5,960 nt of DNA from Brucellaceae bacterium (GCA_031253705.1 JAIRVW010000189.1:1-5960); one strand, 5' to 3'. Shown: positions 1-5,435, numbered from the stretch's first letter. Translations and numbers: made by a program. The notes: generated by a model from the sequence alone, not told the origin.

Positions 1-568
1 CATCGCGTTCGGCAGAATTGATCGCCATATTGCCGGTATGGCATTCTTTATAGCCAAGCTTGTCGGCACCGGCCTTCATTACCTTGAAATTATTATTACC
101 TGGCAGCGGTTTGATACCATTGGTATTGGTCACACCCATCTTGTCTTCGGCGCGGGCATAATAAGGCTCAAGATCTTTATATGTAATCGGCCAGTCGAGC
201 AGATTGGCACCTTCAATTCTGCCGTAATGGGTGAGTGTTTTGAACTCATGTTCCTGAAAGCGCAAAGATGCGCCTGCCCAGTGGGTAGTGGTGCCGCCGA
301 CGGCTTTCACGATCCATGCAGGCAGGTTCGGGAAATCCTTGGTCAGACGCCAGCCGCCGCTGCTGGTGCGGTTGTCCCCCCATGACAGCTGGACAAAACT
401 GTCCCATTCGTCATTGATGAAGTCTTCATATTCAAAGCGGTTGCCGGCTTCCAGAATGACAACATCAATGCCTTTCTGCGCCAGTTCATTGCCTAAGGTG
501 CCGCCACCGGCACCGGAGCCGATAATAACGACCACATGGTCATCGGTCAGTTTATAAGGAGCTGCCAT
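1..568 (-). CDS. GMC-family oxidoreductase, gluconate 2-dehydrogenase flavoprotein-like (N-terminal part, cut by window edge)
   Basis: Reading leftward from ATG at 566-568, 189 codons are open to the window edge, about a third of a typical GMC dehydrogenase. Seen: an FAD-binding Rossmann motif GSGAGGG at residues 17-23, the strand ending VVILEAG at 36-42 with the ribose-binding acidic residue E40, and the GMC segment VGGTTTHWAG at 90-99. Family knowledge: such flavoproteins oxidise sugars, sugar acids or alcohols and pass electrons to a cytochrome c subunit and quinone. The substrate cannot be read from this fragment; gluconate is only the family label. No signal peptide is present, so export probably depends on the Tat-bearing small subunit encoded 59 bp upstream, presumably in the same operon. 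The start is supported by a strong GGGAGGG ribosome-binding site at 573-579. The FAD motif follows after only 16 residues, so an upstream start is unlikely. Confident in family, not in substrate. Confidence 0.92.
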   Translation of the reverse strand, partial: MAAPYKLTDDHVVVIIGSGAGGGTLGNELAQKGIDVVILEAGNRFEYEDFINDEWDSFVQLSWGDNRTSSGGWRLTKDFPNLPAWIVKAVGGTTTHWAGASLRFQEHEFKTLTHYGRIEGANLLDWPITYKDLEPYYARAEDKMGVTNTNGIKPLPGNNNFKVMKAGADKLGYKECHTGNMAINSAERD

Positions 569-572
569 AGTT

Positions 573-579
573 CCCTCCC
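573..579 (-). promoter_or_regulatory. Strong ribosome-binding site of the GMC flavoprotein gene
   Basis: GGGAGGG on the minus strand, with GGAGG at 574-578 lying five bases before the ATG at 566-568. The surrounding 11 bases match those before the upstream subunit exactly. The rest of the 59-bp intergenic gap is AT-rich and holds only a weak dyad (AATTT/AAATT at 596-609), with nothing resembling a terminator, consistent with co-transcription. Confidence 0.8.
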
Positions 580-627
580 AAAAGAAAAATGACGTAATTT
601 ACTGAAATTGATTGTTAAAATGCGAGG

Positions 628-1164
628 TCAGCGCCATTCGAGATCGTCAACGCCGCGCTCGATATAACCACCCTTGGAATAGGATTCGCCCTCATAGCCG
701 AACAGCGGCCAGAGTTCTTTCTGGTTATAGAGGCTGACGACGAGATCGCTGCGCACAGCCTGAAAGAACGGGGTGTCTTCAATATCACGCAGGATCGCAA
801 CACGGTCTTCTTCCCAACCCATATCGCGATAAGTACCGCCGGATGCGGCTGCACGCTTGTTGAGGTCAGCCACGCCGTCCTCAATCAGCGTCAGATGCGC
901 TTTATCTTTTGCGGCTTTGGTTTCATGACCTTTGACTGCAATCGCATAGAAACGATCAGCGAGTTTGTCGTGGGGATAAATATCGCGCGCCAGCTTGATC
1001 AGCGTGGCCATGGTGTCAGGTTTCAGGGCGCTGCTTTCGAGCGCCCATGCATAATTGGCACCGAAAACTGTATTGCCCATGACGATGAGGGCAGCACCGG
1101 CGCCGCCGCGTTTCAGTAGTTCGCGGCGTGAAATGCCGCGCAGATTTTGAGTTAAGCCTGTCAT
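628..1164 (-). CDS. Gluconate 2-dehydrogenase subunit 3 family protein with Tat signal
   Basis: A 178-residue protein of the Gluconate_2-dh3 family, the small subunit of membrane-linked GMC dehydrogenases. Seen: a twin-arginine signal SRRELLK at 12-18 (R13, R14), a hydrophobic stretch at about 21-36 and a plausible cleavage site after AWA at 39-41. The mature part holds the family-like DIYPHDKLADRFYA at 61-74 and the C-terminal run LWPLFGYEGESYSKGGYIER at 151-170, then VDDLEWR at the end. Known of the family: this subunit assembles with the flavoprotein and carries the only Tat signal, so the folded FAD-loaded pair is exported together. It binds no obvious cofactor itself. It is first in the operon, with the GMC gene 59 bp downstream. 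The ATG at 1162-1164 is fixed by GGGAGGG five bases upstream and by the signal peptide starting directly after it. The leader upstream contains palindromic repeats. Confidence 0.92.
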   Translation of the reverse strand: MTGLTQNLRGISRRELLKRGGAGAALIVMGNTVFGANYAWALESSALKPDTMATLIKLARDIYPHDKLADRFYAIAVKGHETKAAKDKAHLTLIEDGVADLNKRAAASGGTYRDMGWEEDRVAILRDIEDTPFFQAVRSDLVVSLYNQKELWPLFGYEGESYSKGGYIERGVDDLEWR

Positions 1165-1168
1165 GTTT

Positions 1169-1175
1169 CCCTCCC
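1169..1175 (-). promoter_or_regulatory. Strong ribosome-binding site of the small dehydrogenase subunit
   Basis: GGGAGGG on the minus strand contains the full anti-Shine-Dalgarno complement GGAGG (1170-1174), five bases before the ATG. The flanking TTGGGAGGGAA (1167-1177) is identical to the sequence in front of the GMC gene (571-581), suggesting the two subunits are translated at matched, high rates. Confidence 0.8.
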
Positions 1176-1190
1176 AAGATTAGACAGTTA

Positions 1191-1234
1191 TTAGAGCGCC
1201 GGGCGCCTTCTCGGGTGCACGAAGGACGCTCTAA
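1191..1234. repeat. Palindromic intergenic repeat unit, TTAGAGCG...CGCTCTAA
   Basis: Perfect 8-bp arms TTAGAGCG (1191-1198) and CGCTCTAA (1227-1234) enclose a second nested pair CCTTC (1206-1210) and GAAGG (1221-1225), with GTGCAC in the loop region. Elements ending in TTAGAGC/GCTCTAA are, from memory, abundant between genes in Rhizobiales. I could not confirm copy number from this single window. In a minus-strand transcript it would form a stem-loop in the leader of the Tat subunit gene, ending 15 bases upstream of its ribosome-binding site. Confidence 0.55.
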
Positions 1235-1245
1235 CACACTATATT

Positions 1246-1296
1246 TACAGCATAATTTCTCCTTAAGCTGATTCAAGTTTAAGGAATTATGTTGTA
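1246..1296. repeat. Palindromic intergenic repeat unit, CATAATT..CCTTAA/TTAAGGAATTATG
   Basis: Arms TACAGCATAATT (1246-1257) and AATTATGTTGTA (1285-1296) pair except for one G:T position, and the inner arms CCTTAA (1261-1266) and TTAAGG (1279-1284) are perfect. A three-base bulge (TCT, 1258-1260) separates the two stem parts. The form strongly recalls small AT-rich palindromes scattered through Brucellaceae genomes (my recollection, not checked). A poor promoter match for the downstream dehydrogenase operon lies inside it on the minus strand: TTGAAT (1271-1276), 16-bp spacer, TATGCT (1249-1254). Confidence 0.55.
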
Positions 1297-1297
1297 G

Positions 1298-1323
1298 CGG
1301 GCAGCACATCTCTGAGCTGCCCG
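1298..1323 (-). terminator. Candidate terminator hairpin downstream of the VOC gene
   Basis: A perfect 8-bp GC-rich stem, CGGGCAGC (1298-1305) with GCTGCCCG (1316-1323) around a 10-base loop, begins eight bases after the stop codon of the glyoxalase-like gene. Its position and strength fit a terminator, but no T-run follows on the minus strand and only TTT follows on the plus strand. It may be partly effective or only stabilise the 3' end of the mRNA. It makes separate transcription of the dehydrogenase operon likely. Confidence 0.45.
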
Positions 1324-1331
1324 TTTCATGC

Positions 1332-1727
1332 TTATTTGAAGCGTCCGCCACGCTGCAAAACTTCGATTTTGTAGCCGTCCGGATCGGTAATAAAGAAGAA
1401 ACGGCCGACAGGAACGCCATCCGGCTTGAAATCGATCAGCTTGCCCGGATTGAGGCCGGCCTGTTCAATGCGGGCATGTTCCGCATCAAGATCGGTCACG
1501 GAAACCGCCAGATGACCATAACCGTCGCCCAGATTATAAGGCTCGGTGCGGCCTTTATTGATGGTGAGCTCGAGCTCAAATTCGCTTTCCGCATTGCTCA
1601 GATAAACAAGGGTGAAGGTCTCGAAATCAAGACGGTCAGCAATCTCCAGACTAAAAGCGGATTTGTAGAATGCAAGCGAGCGGGCTTCATCGAGCACGCG
1701 GATCATGGAATGGATATTTTTTGCCAT
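1332..1727 (-). CDS. gloA: Glyoxalase I-like VOC protein (probable lactoylglutathione lyase)
   Basis: A 131-residue single-module VOC protein, close to the length of E. coli GloA (135 aa). Glyoxalase I isomerises the methylglyoxal-glutathione hemithioacetal to S-lactoylglutathione in the cytoplasm. Seen: all four metal-ligand positions of the bacterial enzyme appear present, namely H6 (NIHSMIRVLD), E53 (ELTIN), H72 (GYGHLAVSV) and E122 (DPDGYKIEVLQ). The ATG at 1725-1727 gives the usual family start MAKNIHSM. An in-frame GTG at 1734-1736 would add three residues, and neither start has a convincing Shine-Dalgarno. The gene is divergent from a ribbon-helix-helix gene across 190 bp and is followed by a hairpin and then the dehydrogenase operon, with no evident operon partner. 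Other VOC enzymes share this fold, so the substrate is inferred from the conserved ligands and overall similarity to GloA. Confidence 0.87.
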   Translation of the reverse strand: MAKNIHSMIRVLDEARSLAFYKSAFSLEIADRLDFETFTLVYLSNAESEFELELTINKGRTEPYNLGDGYGHLAVSVTDLDAEHARIEQAGLNPGKLIDFKPDGVPVGRFFFITDPDGYKIEVLQRGGRFK

Positions 1728-1741
1728 AGAACACACCGGTT

Positions 1742-1791
1742 ATGAGACATTTAGAATTAGTTTCATTCCAAATTTGCACTTTTTGTCTCAT
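1742..1791. promoter_or_regulatory. Nested inverted repeats in the divergent promoter region (candidate operators)
   Basis: Outer perfect 8-bp arms ATGAGACA (1742-1749) and TGTCTCAT (1784-1791) flank an inner imperfect dyad, ATTTAGAAT (1749-1757) and ATTCCAAAT (1765-1773), which matches at 8 of 9 positions around a 7-bp spacer. They lie 15-64 bp upstream of the glyoxalase start, where its promoter should be. This suggests binding of a dimeric regulator, but no specific factor is identified. The half-sites TTTAGAA and TTCCAAA recall rhizobial iron-control (Irr) boxes, though the spacing is wider than I would expect for one. Confidence 0.4.
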
Positions 1792-1858
1792 TGCATGGTA
1801 GTAGCCTGTTACCGCATGATGATTTTTTATTGTGAAGTGAGCGGATCAACGGCAAAAT

Positions 1859-1880
1859 AGGCCGGATTACGCTCCGGTCT
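1859..1880 (+). promoter_or_regulatory. Small stem-loop in the leader of the ribbon-helix-helix gene
   Basis: CCGGA (1862-1866) and TCCGG (1873-1877) form a perfect 5-bp stem around a 6-base loop, extendable to eight pairs with one G:U (1859-1866 with 1873-1880). It lies about 25 bases upstream of the ribosome-binding site AGTGAGG (1904-1910). A weak promoter candidate precedes it: TTGTGA (1830-1835), 17-bp spacer, CAAAAT (1853-1858). The stem may protect the 5' end of the mRNA. No riboswitch family is recognised. Confidence 0.3.
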
Positions 1881-1917
1881 GAATAGAAACGAAAAGCAAT
1901 TTTAGTGAGGATTGACC

Positions 1918-2226
1918 ATGTGTGAGGTATTTGCGACGCAGGATCCAGACCGCTATCGTCCGGTTAACCGCTCTGTCCGTATTGGCGGACACTCTACCAG
2001 TATCCAGCTTGAAGCGGCATTCTGGGATATTATTGATGAAATCGCGGGCGGGCAGGATATGTCGACATCGCGTTTTCTTTCCACGCTTTATGATGAAGCG
2101 ATGCATGTGAACGGTGCCGTGCCGAATTTCGCATCTTTGCTGCGTACCAGCTGCCTGATCTATCAGGGCGGCAATCCGGTGCAGCGTAAAGACATGAACA
2201 GGCCGATGATTATTGCCGCTGAATAA
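1918..2226 (+). CDS. Small ribbon-helix-helix DNA-binding protein (RHH_4 type)
   Basis: A 102-residue protein resembling the RHH_4 family of short alphaproteobacterial DNA-binding proteins. Seen: a beta-strand segment NRSVRIGGHSTSIQLE at 17-32, a first helix around AAFWDIIDEIAG (33-44), a turn, a second helix around STSRFLSTLYDEAM (49-62), and the family-like tail FASLLRTSCLIY (71-82). RHH proteins bind operators as dimers or higher oligomers through the paired beta strands. The targets of this one are unknown. The ATG at 1918-1920 is preferred because AGTGAGG (1904-1910) lies seven bases upstream; an in-frame TTG two codons earlier is too close to it. The gene is divergent from the glyoxalase gene and lies 161 bp before the YdiJ-type dehydrogenase on the same strand. 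It could regulate itself and either neighbour through the dyads nearby, but that is inference from position only. Confidence 0.85.
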   Translation: MCEVFATQDPDRYRPVNRSVRIGGHSTSIQLEAAFWDIIDEIAGGQDMSTSRFLSTLYDEAMHVNGAVPNFASLLRTSCLIYQGGNPVQRKDMNRPMIIAAE

Positions 2227-2241
2227 GCACTCTGAGATAAT

Positions 2242-2265
2242 ACGCATGACTTCATGCCAATGCGT
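2242..2265. promoter_or_regulatory. Inverted repeat ACGCAT-N12-ATGCGT upstream of the YdiJ gene
   Basis: Perfect 6-bp arms (2242-2247 and 2260-2265) lie 16 bp after the stop of the ribbon-helix-helix gene. No T-run follows, so a terminator is unlikely. Its right arm touches the possible -35 of the next promoter, a position where a repressor could act. The short arms could also be chance. Confidence 0.25.
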
Positions 2266-2290
2266 GACAAAGTAGACGGCCGCATATGAT
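2264..2290 (+). promoter_or_regulatory. Possible sigma-70 type promoter for the YdiJ-type gene
   Basis: GTGACA (2264-2269) matches TTGACA at five of six bases and TATGAT (2285-2290) matches TATAAT at five of six. The 15-bp spacer is shorter than the usual 16-18, so this is only a candidate. Initiation would fall near 2297 and give a leader of about 90 bases holding the hairpin and the short ORF described separately. Confidence 0.25.
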
Positions 2291-2313
2291 TGGAAAAAGC
2301 CGCTGAAAACGCT

Positions 2314-2391
2314 ATGACATCTGCAAAAGACGGGTTGTACTTGCGGCGGAGCGCCGGAGTGCAACTGGCAAATGCGGAGAGAATTGCGTGA
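2314..2391 (+). CDS. Possible 25-codon leader ORF overlapping the YdiJ start (GTGA)
   Basis: ATG at 2314-2316 opens a 25-residue frame, MTSAKDGLYLRRSAGV followed by QLANAERIA. It ends in TGA at 2389-2391, sharing bases with the GTG start (2388-2390) of the large dehydrogenase gene in a GTGA overlap typical of translational coupling. The frame is open back to an in-frame TTG at 2290, which would give 33 residues. Against it: there is no good Shine-Dalgarno before the ATG, the nearest purine run being GGAAAAAG at 2292-2299, and a frame this short is often open by chance. The sequence matches nothing I recognise, so this is a hypothesis. Confidence 0.25.
   Translation: MTSAKDGLYLRRSAGVQLANAERIA
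2335..2364 (+). promoter_or_regulatory. Stable leader hairpin just upstream of the YdiJ ribosome-binding site
   Basis: In the transcript 2335-2342 pairs with 2357-2364 (eight pairs, two of them G:U), and GGCG (2345-2348) pairs with CGCC (2352-2355) around a 3-base loop. A small 2-by-1 internal loop separates the stems. The structure ends 11 bases before the Shine-Dalgarno GGAGAG (2376-2381). It lacks a U-run, so it is not an intrinsic terminator. It could influence access to the start or mRNA stability. Confidence 0.4.
2376..2381 (+). promoter_or_regulatory. Ribosome-binding site that decides the GTG start of the YdiJ-type gene
   Basis: GGAGAG lies six bases before GTG at 2388-2390. The reading frame is open back to 2307 but contains no ATG there, and the protein beginning MIPFLQ aligns from its first residues with E. 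coli YdiJ (MIPQIS...). Both facts support the GTG as the true start. Confidence 0.7.
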
Positions 2392-5300
2392 TACCATTCC
2401 TGCAGGCAGACGTTCTGGCAAAACCGGAGCCGTTGGATTTTTACGATGCGTTGCGGCTGAGCGGCTTTGGCGGTGATATTGAATTCAGCGCGGCCACGAC
2501 TACCGTTTATGCAACCGACAATTCTGTGTATCAGCTGCGCCCAACAGGCGTGATTTATCCGCGTGGGGCAGAAGACCTGCAGCATATTGCGCAGCTTCTG
2601 AATAGGCCTGAATTCCGTCATCTGAAAATGGCGATGCGCGGCGGCGGCACCGGCACCAACGGTCAGTCGCTGACCGATGGTGTTGTGGTTGATACCTCAC
2701 GCTATATGAACCGCATTCTCTCAATTGATCCGGAAAAGCGTATTGCCCGTGTGCAGAGCGGCGTGGTCAAGGATCAGCTCAATAAAGCGCTGAAGCCTTA
2801 CGGCCTGTTTTTTGCGCCGGAGCTTTCCACCTCAAACCGCGCTACAATCGGTGGTATGATCAATACCGATGCCTGCGGGCAGGGCTCCTGTCTCTATGGC
2901 AAGACCTCCAACCATGTTCTGGGTCTGCGCGCTGTTTTGATGGACGGCACTGAGCTGAACACCAGACCGGTTTCCAAAGCCGAATTGCAAGACTTACAAA
3001 AACCGGACAACCGCAGCGGTGCGATTTACCGTCTTGTGGATGAGATTGAGCGCGACAACCGCGAGCTGATTGATAAGACATTCCCGAAACTCAATCGCTT
3101 TCTCACCGGTTATGATCTTGCACATCTGCGCGAGAATGACGGCGGGCTTAATCTCAATTCGCTGCTGTGCGGCGCGGAAGGAACATTGGCGCTGATCGCT
3201 GAGGCTGATCTCAACCTGCTGCCGATCCCGCGTTTTGCGGCGCTGATCAATATCCGTTATGATGATTTCAACACCGCATTGCGCGATGCCCGTTTCCTGA
3301 CCAGCCTGCAGGTCGCATCGGTTGAGACGGTGGATGCCAAAGTGCTGTCGCTGGCACGCGGCGATATTATCTGGAACCGTATTGCCGATTATTTCCCTTC
3401 AGAAGAAGGCAAGCGCACAGACGGCATTAATATTGCCGAAGTGCTGGCTGACAGTGTTGAGGAATTGGCAGAGAAAATCCGCTTTGTCAGCCAGTCTCTG
3501 GCGGATTTTGCGCAGAGTGGCCGTCACGGTTTTACCACCACAGAAAAGCCGGATGATATTGAAGCGATCTGGACAATGCGCAAACGCGCGGTTGGTCTGC
3601 TCGGCAATGTCGAAGGTGCCCGCCGTCCGGTTGCGTTTGTGGAAGACACAGCCGTACCGCCGGAAAATCTGGCCGATTATATTCTCGAATTCCGTGCGCT
3701 TCTTGATGGTGAAGGGCTGGATTACGGCATGTTCGGCCATGTTGATGCGGGCGTGCTGCATGTGCGCCCTGCGCTTGATTTGTCCGATCCGGCGCAGGAG
3801 CCGATGATCCGTCGTATCTCCGATGCGGTGGTGGCACTGACACTGAAATATGGCGGCGTGTTGTGGGGTGAACACGGCAAAGGTGTGCGTTCGGAATATG
3901 TGCCGGAATTTTTCGGCCCGCTTTATCCGCAATTGCAGCGCATCAAAGCGGCTTTCGATCCTTATAACCAGCTCAATGCCGGTAAGATTGCCACGCCGGA
4001 TGATCAGCCGCTGACCAAGATCGACGAGCTGGCCTTCCGGGGTCAGAAAGATCGTATCATCCCTGCGGATGTGCGCAATGCTTACGACAACGCACCTTAT
4101 TGCAACGGTAACGGCGCTTGTTTTGACTTCAATACAGATTCCGCCATGTGCCCGTCTTTCAAGGGCAGCGGCGACCGCCGCTATTCTCCGAAAGGCCGCG
4201 CCTCGCTGATCCGAGAATGGCTGCGCCTGCTGAGCGAAAAGGGCATTGATCCGCGCCGCTCGGCACAAAACTTGCGTGACAAGCCACTATGGAGTGGTTT
4301 GTTTGGCCGTATCAGCAACAGTATCGGCTCTAAAAACCGTGATGATTTTTCCCATCAGGTGCGCGATGCGATGGATACTTGTCTGGCCTGTAAAGCCTGC
4401 GCAGGACAATGTCCGGTCAAGGTCAATGTTCCGGCGTTCCGCTCCAAATTTTTGGAGCTTTATTACAGCCGCTATTTGCGCCCGCTGAAAGATCCGCTGA
4501 TTGCTTCGATTGAACATATGATGCCGCTGGTCGCCAAAACCGGCAGGCTCTATAATGGCGTGATGGGCAGCGCTCTCGGCCGTTGGGGCATGAAACAGGT
4601 TGGTCTCACAGCATTGCCGTCACTCAGCGATGTGTCACTGAGTAAAGAACTGCTTGCCCGCAATATTCAGATGGCTGATGCCCGTGTGCTGGCTGTGCTG
4701 AATGCAGAGCAAAAAGCCAAAGCGGTTATTCTGGTGCAGGACAGTTTCACGAGCTTCTTCGATACGCAGTTGCTGCTGGATGTGCTGGATCTGCTGAAGG
4801 CTCTTGGTTTCACGCCTTATCTGGCCGAGCTGAAACCAAATGGCAAAGCGCAGCATGTGCATGGTTATCTGAAATCCTTCACCCGCACGGCACGCAATAC
4901 CAGTCTTTATCTGAATGGTCTGGCGCAAAGCGGCGTGCCGCTGGTCGGACTTGACCCGTCGATGACGCTGACCTATCGCAGTGAATATCGTTCCGCATTG
5001 CCAAATGAAACCGTGCCGGATGTGAAGCTGCCGCAGGAATGGCTGGCACAGCATCTGGGGCAGATTGCACCGCATATTAAGCCATCATTCGGGCGCACCG
5101 CACAGAATTATATGCTGTTGCCGCATTGTACCGAGAAGACCAATGCCACGCCGACAATCGCAGCATGGGCTGCGATCTTCAAGCATTTCGGGATCAATAT
5201 GGTGATTGGCGAAAGCGGTTGCTGTGGCATGGCGGGTACTTTCGGACATGAATTGCGTAACCGTGCGCTGTCAGAAAATATCTATGATCTGAGCTGGCGG

Positions 5301-5435
5301 CAGAAAATGCAGACGCATGGCCGTGAGCAAATTATTATGGCCACAGGTTTTTCCTGCCGTTCGCAGGTTGAAATCATGGAAAAGACGCAAATTCAGCATC
5401 CTTTGCAGGTTCTGAAGCAATTAATCGCTTCCTGA
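2388..5435 (+). CDS. ydiJ: YdiJ-type FAD/Fe-S dehydrogenase, probable D-2-hydroxyglutarate dehydrogenase
   Basis: A 1015-residue protein resembling E. coli YdiJ (about 1018 aa, recalled) over its whole length. That family is reported to oxidise D-2-hydroxyglutarate to 2-oxoglutarate; D-lactate-type activity is an alternative. Domains: PCMH-type FAD-binding domain (about 40-280) with RGGGTGTNG at 84-92 and APELSTSNRATIGG at 143-156; FAD-oxidase C domain (about 285-535) with metal-ligand candidates H451 and H458 in GHVDAGVLHVRPALD, plus E495 and H496 in GEHGKG; ferredoxin-like region with C572, C578, C588-P and a regular CLACKACAGQCP cluster motif (C665, C668, C671, C675); and a CCG-type C-terminal domain with C914, GCCGMAG (C945, C946) and C990. 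It therefore fuses GlcD-like and GlcF-like parts. No signal peptide or membrane span is evident, so it is probably cytoplasmic or membrane-associated, passing electrons to a carrier. It starts with GTG and probably shares an operon with the L,D-transpeptidase 24 bp downstream. Confidence 0.93.
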   Translation: MIPFLQADVLAKPEPLDFYDALRLSGFGGDIEFSAATTTVYATDNSVYQLRPTGVIYPRGAEDLQHIAQLLNRPEFRHLKMAMRGGGTGTNGQSLTDGVVVDTSRYMNRILSIDPEKRIARVQSGVVKDQLNKALKPYGLFFAPELSTSNRATIGGMINTDACGQGSCLYGKTSNHVLGLRAVLMDGTELNTRPVSKAELQDLQKPDNRSGAIYRLVDEIERDNRELIDKTFPKLNRFLTGYDLAHLRENDGGLNLNSLLCGAEGTLALIAEADLNLLPIPRFAALINIRYDDFNTALRDARFLTSLQVASVETVDAKVLSLARGDIIWNRIADYFPSEEGKRTDGINIAEVLADSVEELAEKIRFVSQSLADFAQSGRHGFTTTEKPDDIEAIWTMRKRAVGLLGNVEGARRPVAFVEDTAVPPENLADYILEFRALLDGEGLDYGMFGHVDAGVLHVRPALDLSDPAQEPMIRRISDAVVALTLKYGGVLWGEHGKGVRSEYVPEFFGPLYPQLQRIKAAFDPYNQLNAGKIATPDDQPLTKIDELAFRGQKDRIIPADVRNAYDNAPYCNGNGACFDFNTDSAMCPSFKGSGDRRYSPKGRASLIREWLRLLSEKGIDPRRSAQNLRDKPLWSGLFGRISNSIGSKNRDDFSHQVRDAMDTCLACKACAGQCPVKVNVPAFRSKFLELYYSRYLRPLKDPLIASIEHMMPLVAKTGRLYNGVMGSALGRWGMKQVGLTALPSLSDVSLSKELLARNIQMADARVLAVLNAEQKAKAVILVQDSFTSFFDTQLLLDVLDLLKALGFTPYLAELKPNGKAQHVHGYLKSFTRTARNTSLYLNGLAQSGVPLVGLDPSMTLTYRSEYRSALPNETVPDVKLPQEWLAQHLGQIAPHIKPSFGRTAQNYMLLPHCTEKTNATPTIAAWAAIFKHFGINMVIGESGCCGMAGTFGHELRNRALSENIYDLSWRQKMQTHGREQIIMATGFSCRSQVEIMEKTQIQHPLQVLKQLIAS

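Noticed and set aside
596..609. AATTT/AAATT dyad between the two dehydrogenase subunits as a terminator
   Set aside because: The 5-bp AT-only stem is too weak, and the gap otherwise looks like a normal intra-operon spacer.
1734..1736. GTG as start of the glyoxalase-like gene
   Set aside because: It adds only three residues (MCS) before the usual family start MAKNIHSM and has no better ribosome-binding site, so ATG at 1725-1727 is preferred.
1750..1772. Irr/ICE iron-control box upstream of the glyoxalase-like gene
   Set aside because: Half-sites TTTAGAA and TTCCAAA fit, but they are nine bases apart, whereas I recall a spacing of about three. No iron-related gene is adjacent.
1794..1818. CATGGTA...TACC-GC-ATG imperfect dyad with flanking GCATG direct repeat
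   Set aside because: The arms are short with a two-base interruption, well within chance for an intergenic region of this size.
1918..2226. Antitoxin of a toxin-antitoxin pair
   Set aside because: Although it has a ribbon-helix-helix fold, no small toxin gene is adjacent on either side, and the sequence looks like the stand-alone RHH_4 type.
2242..2265. Intrinsic terminator for the ribbon-helix-helix gene
   Set aside because: Only a 6-bp stem with a 12-base loop and no following T-run, so it is kept only as a weak operator candidate.
1867..2421. Minus-strand 184-codon frame covering the ribbon-helix-helix gene
   Set aside because: The plus-strand gene has a good ribosome-binding site and clear family motifs. 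The antisense product resembles nothing and runs through both intergenic regions.
3399..4268. Long minus-strand open frame (289 codons) inside the YdiJ-type gene, and other antisense frames such as 4635-5075
   Set aside because: They lie fully antisense to a gene whose protein matches a known family end to end. Their predicted proteins are rich in R, H and Q without recognisable motifs, as expected for shadow frames.
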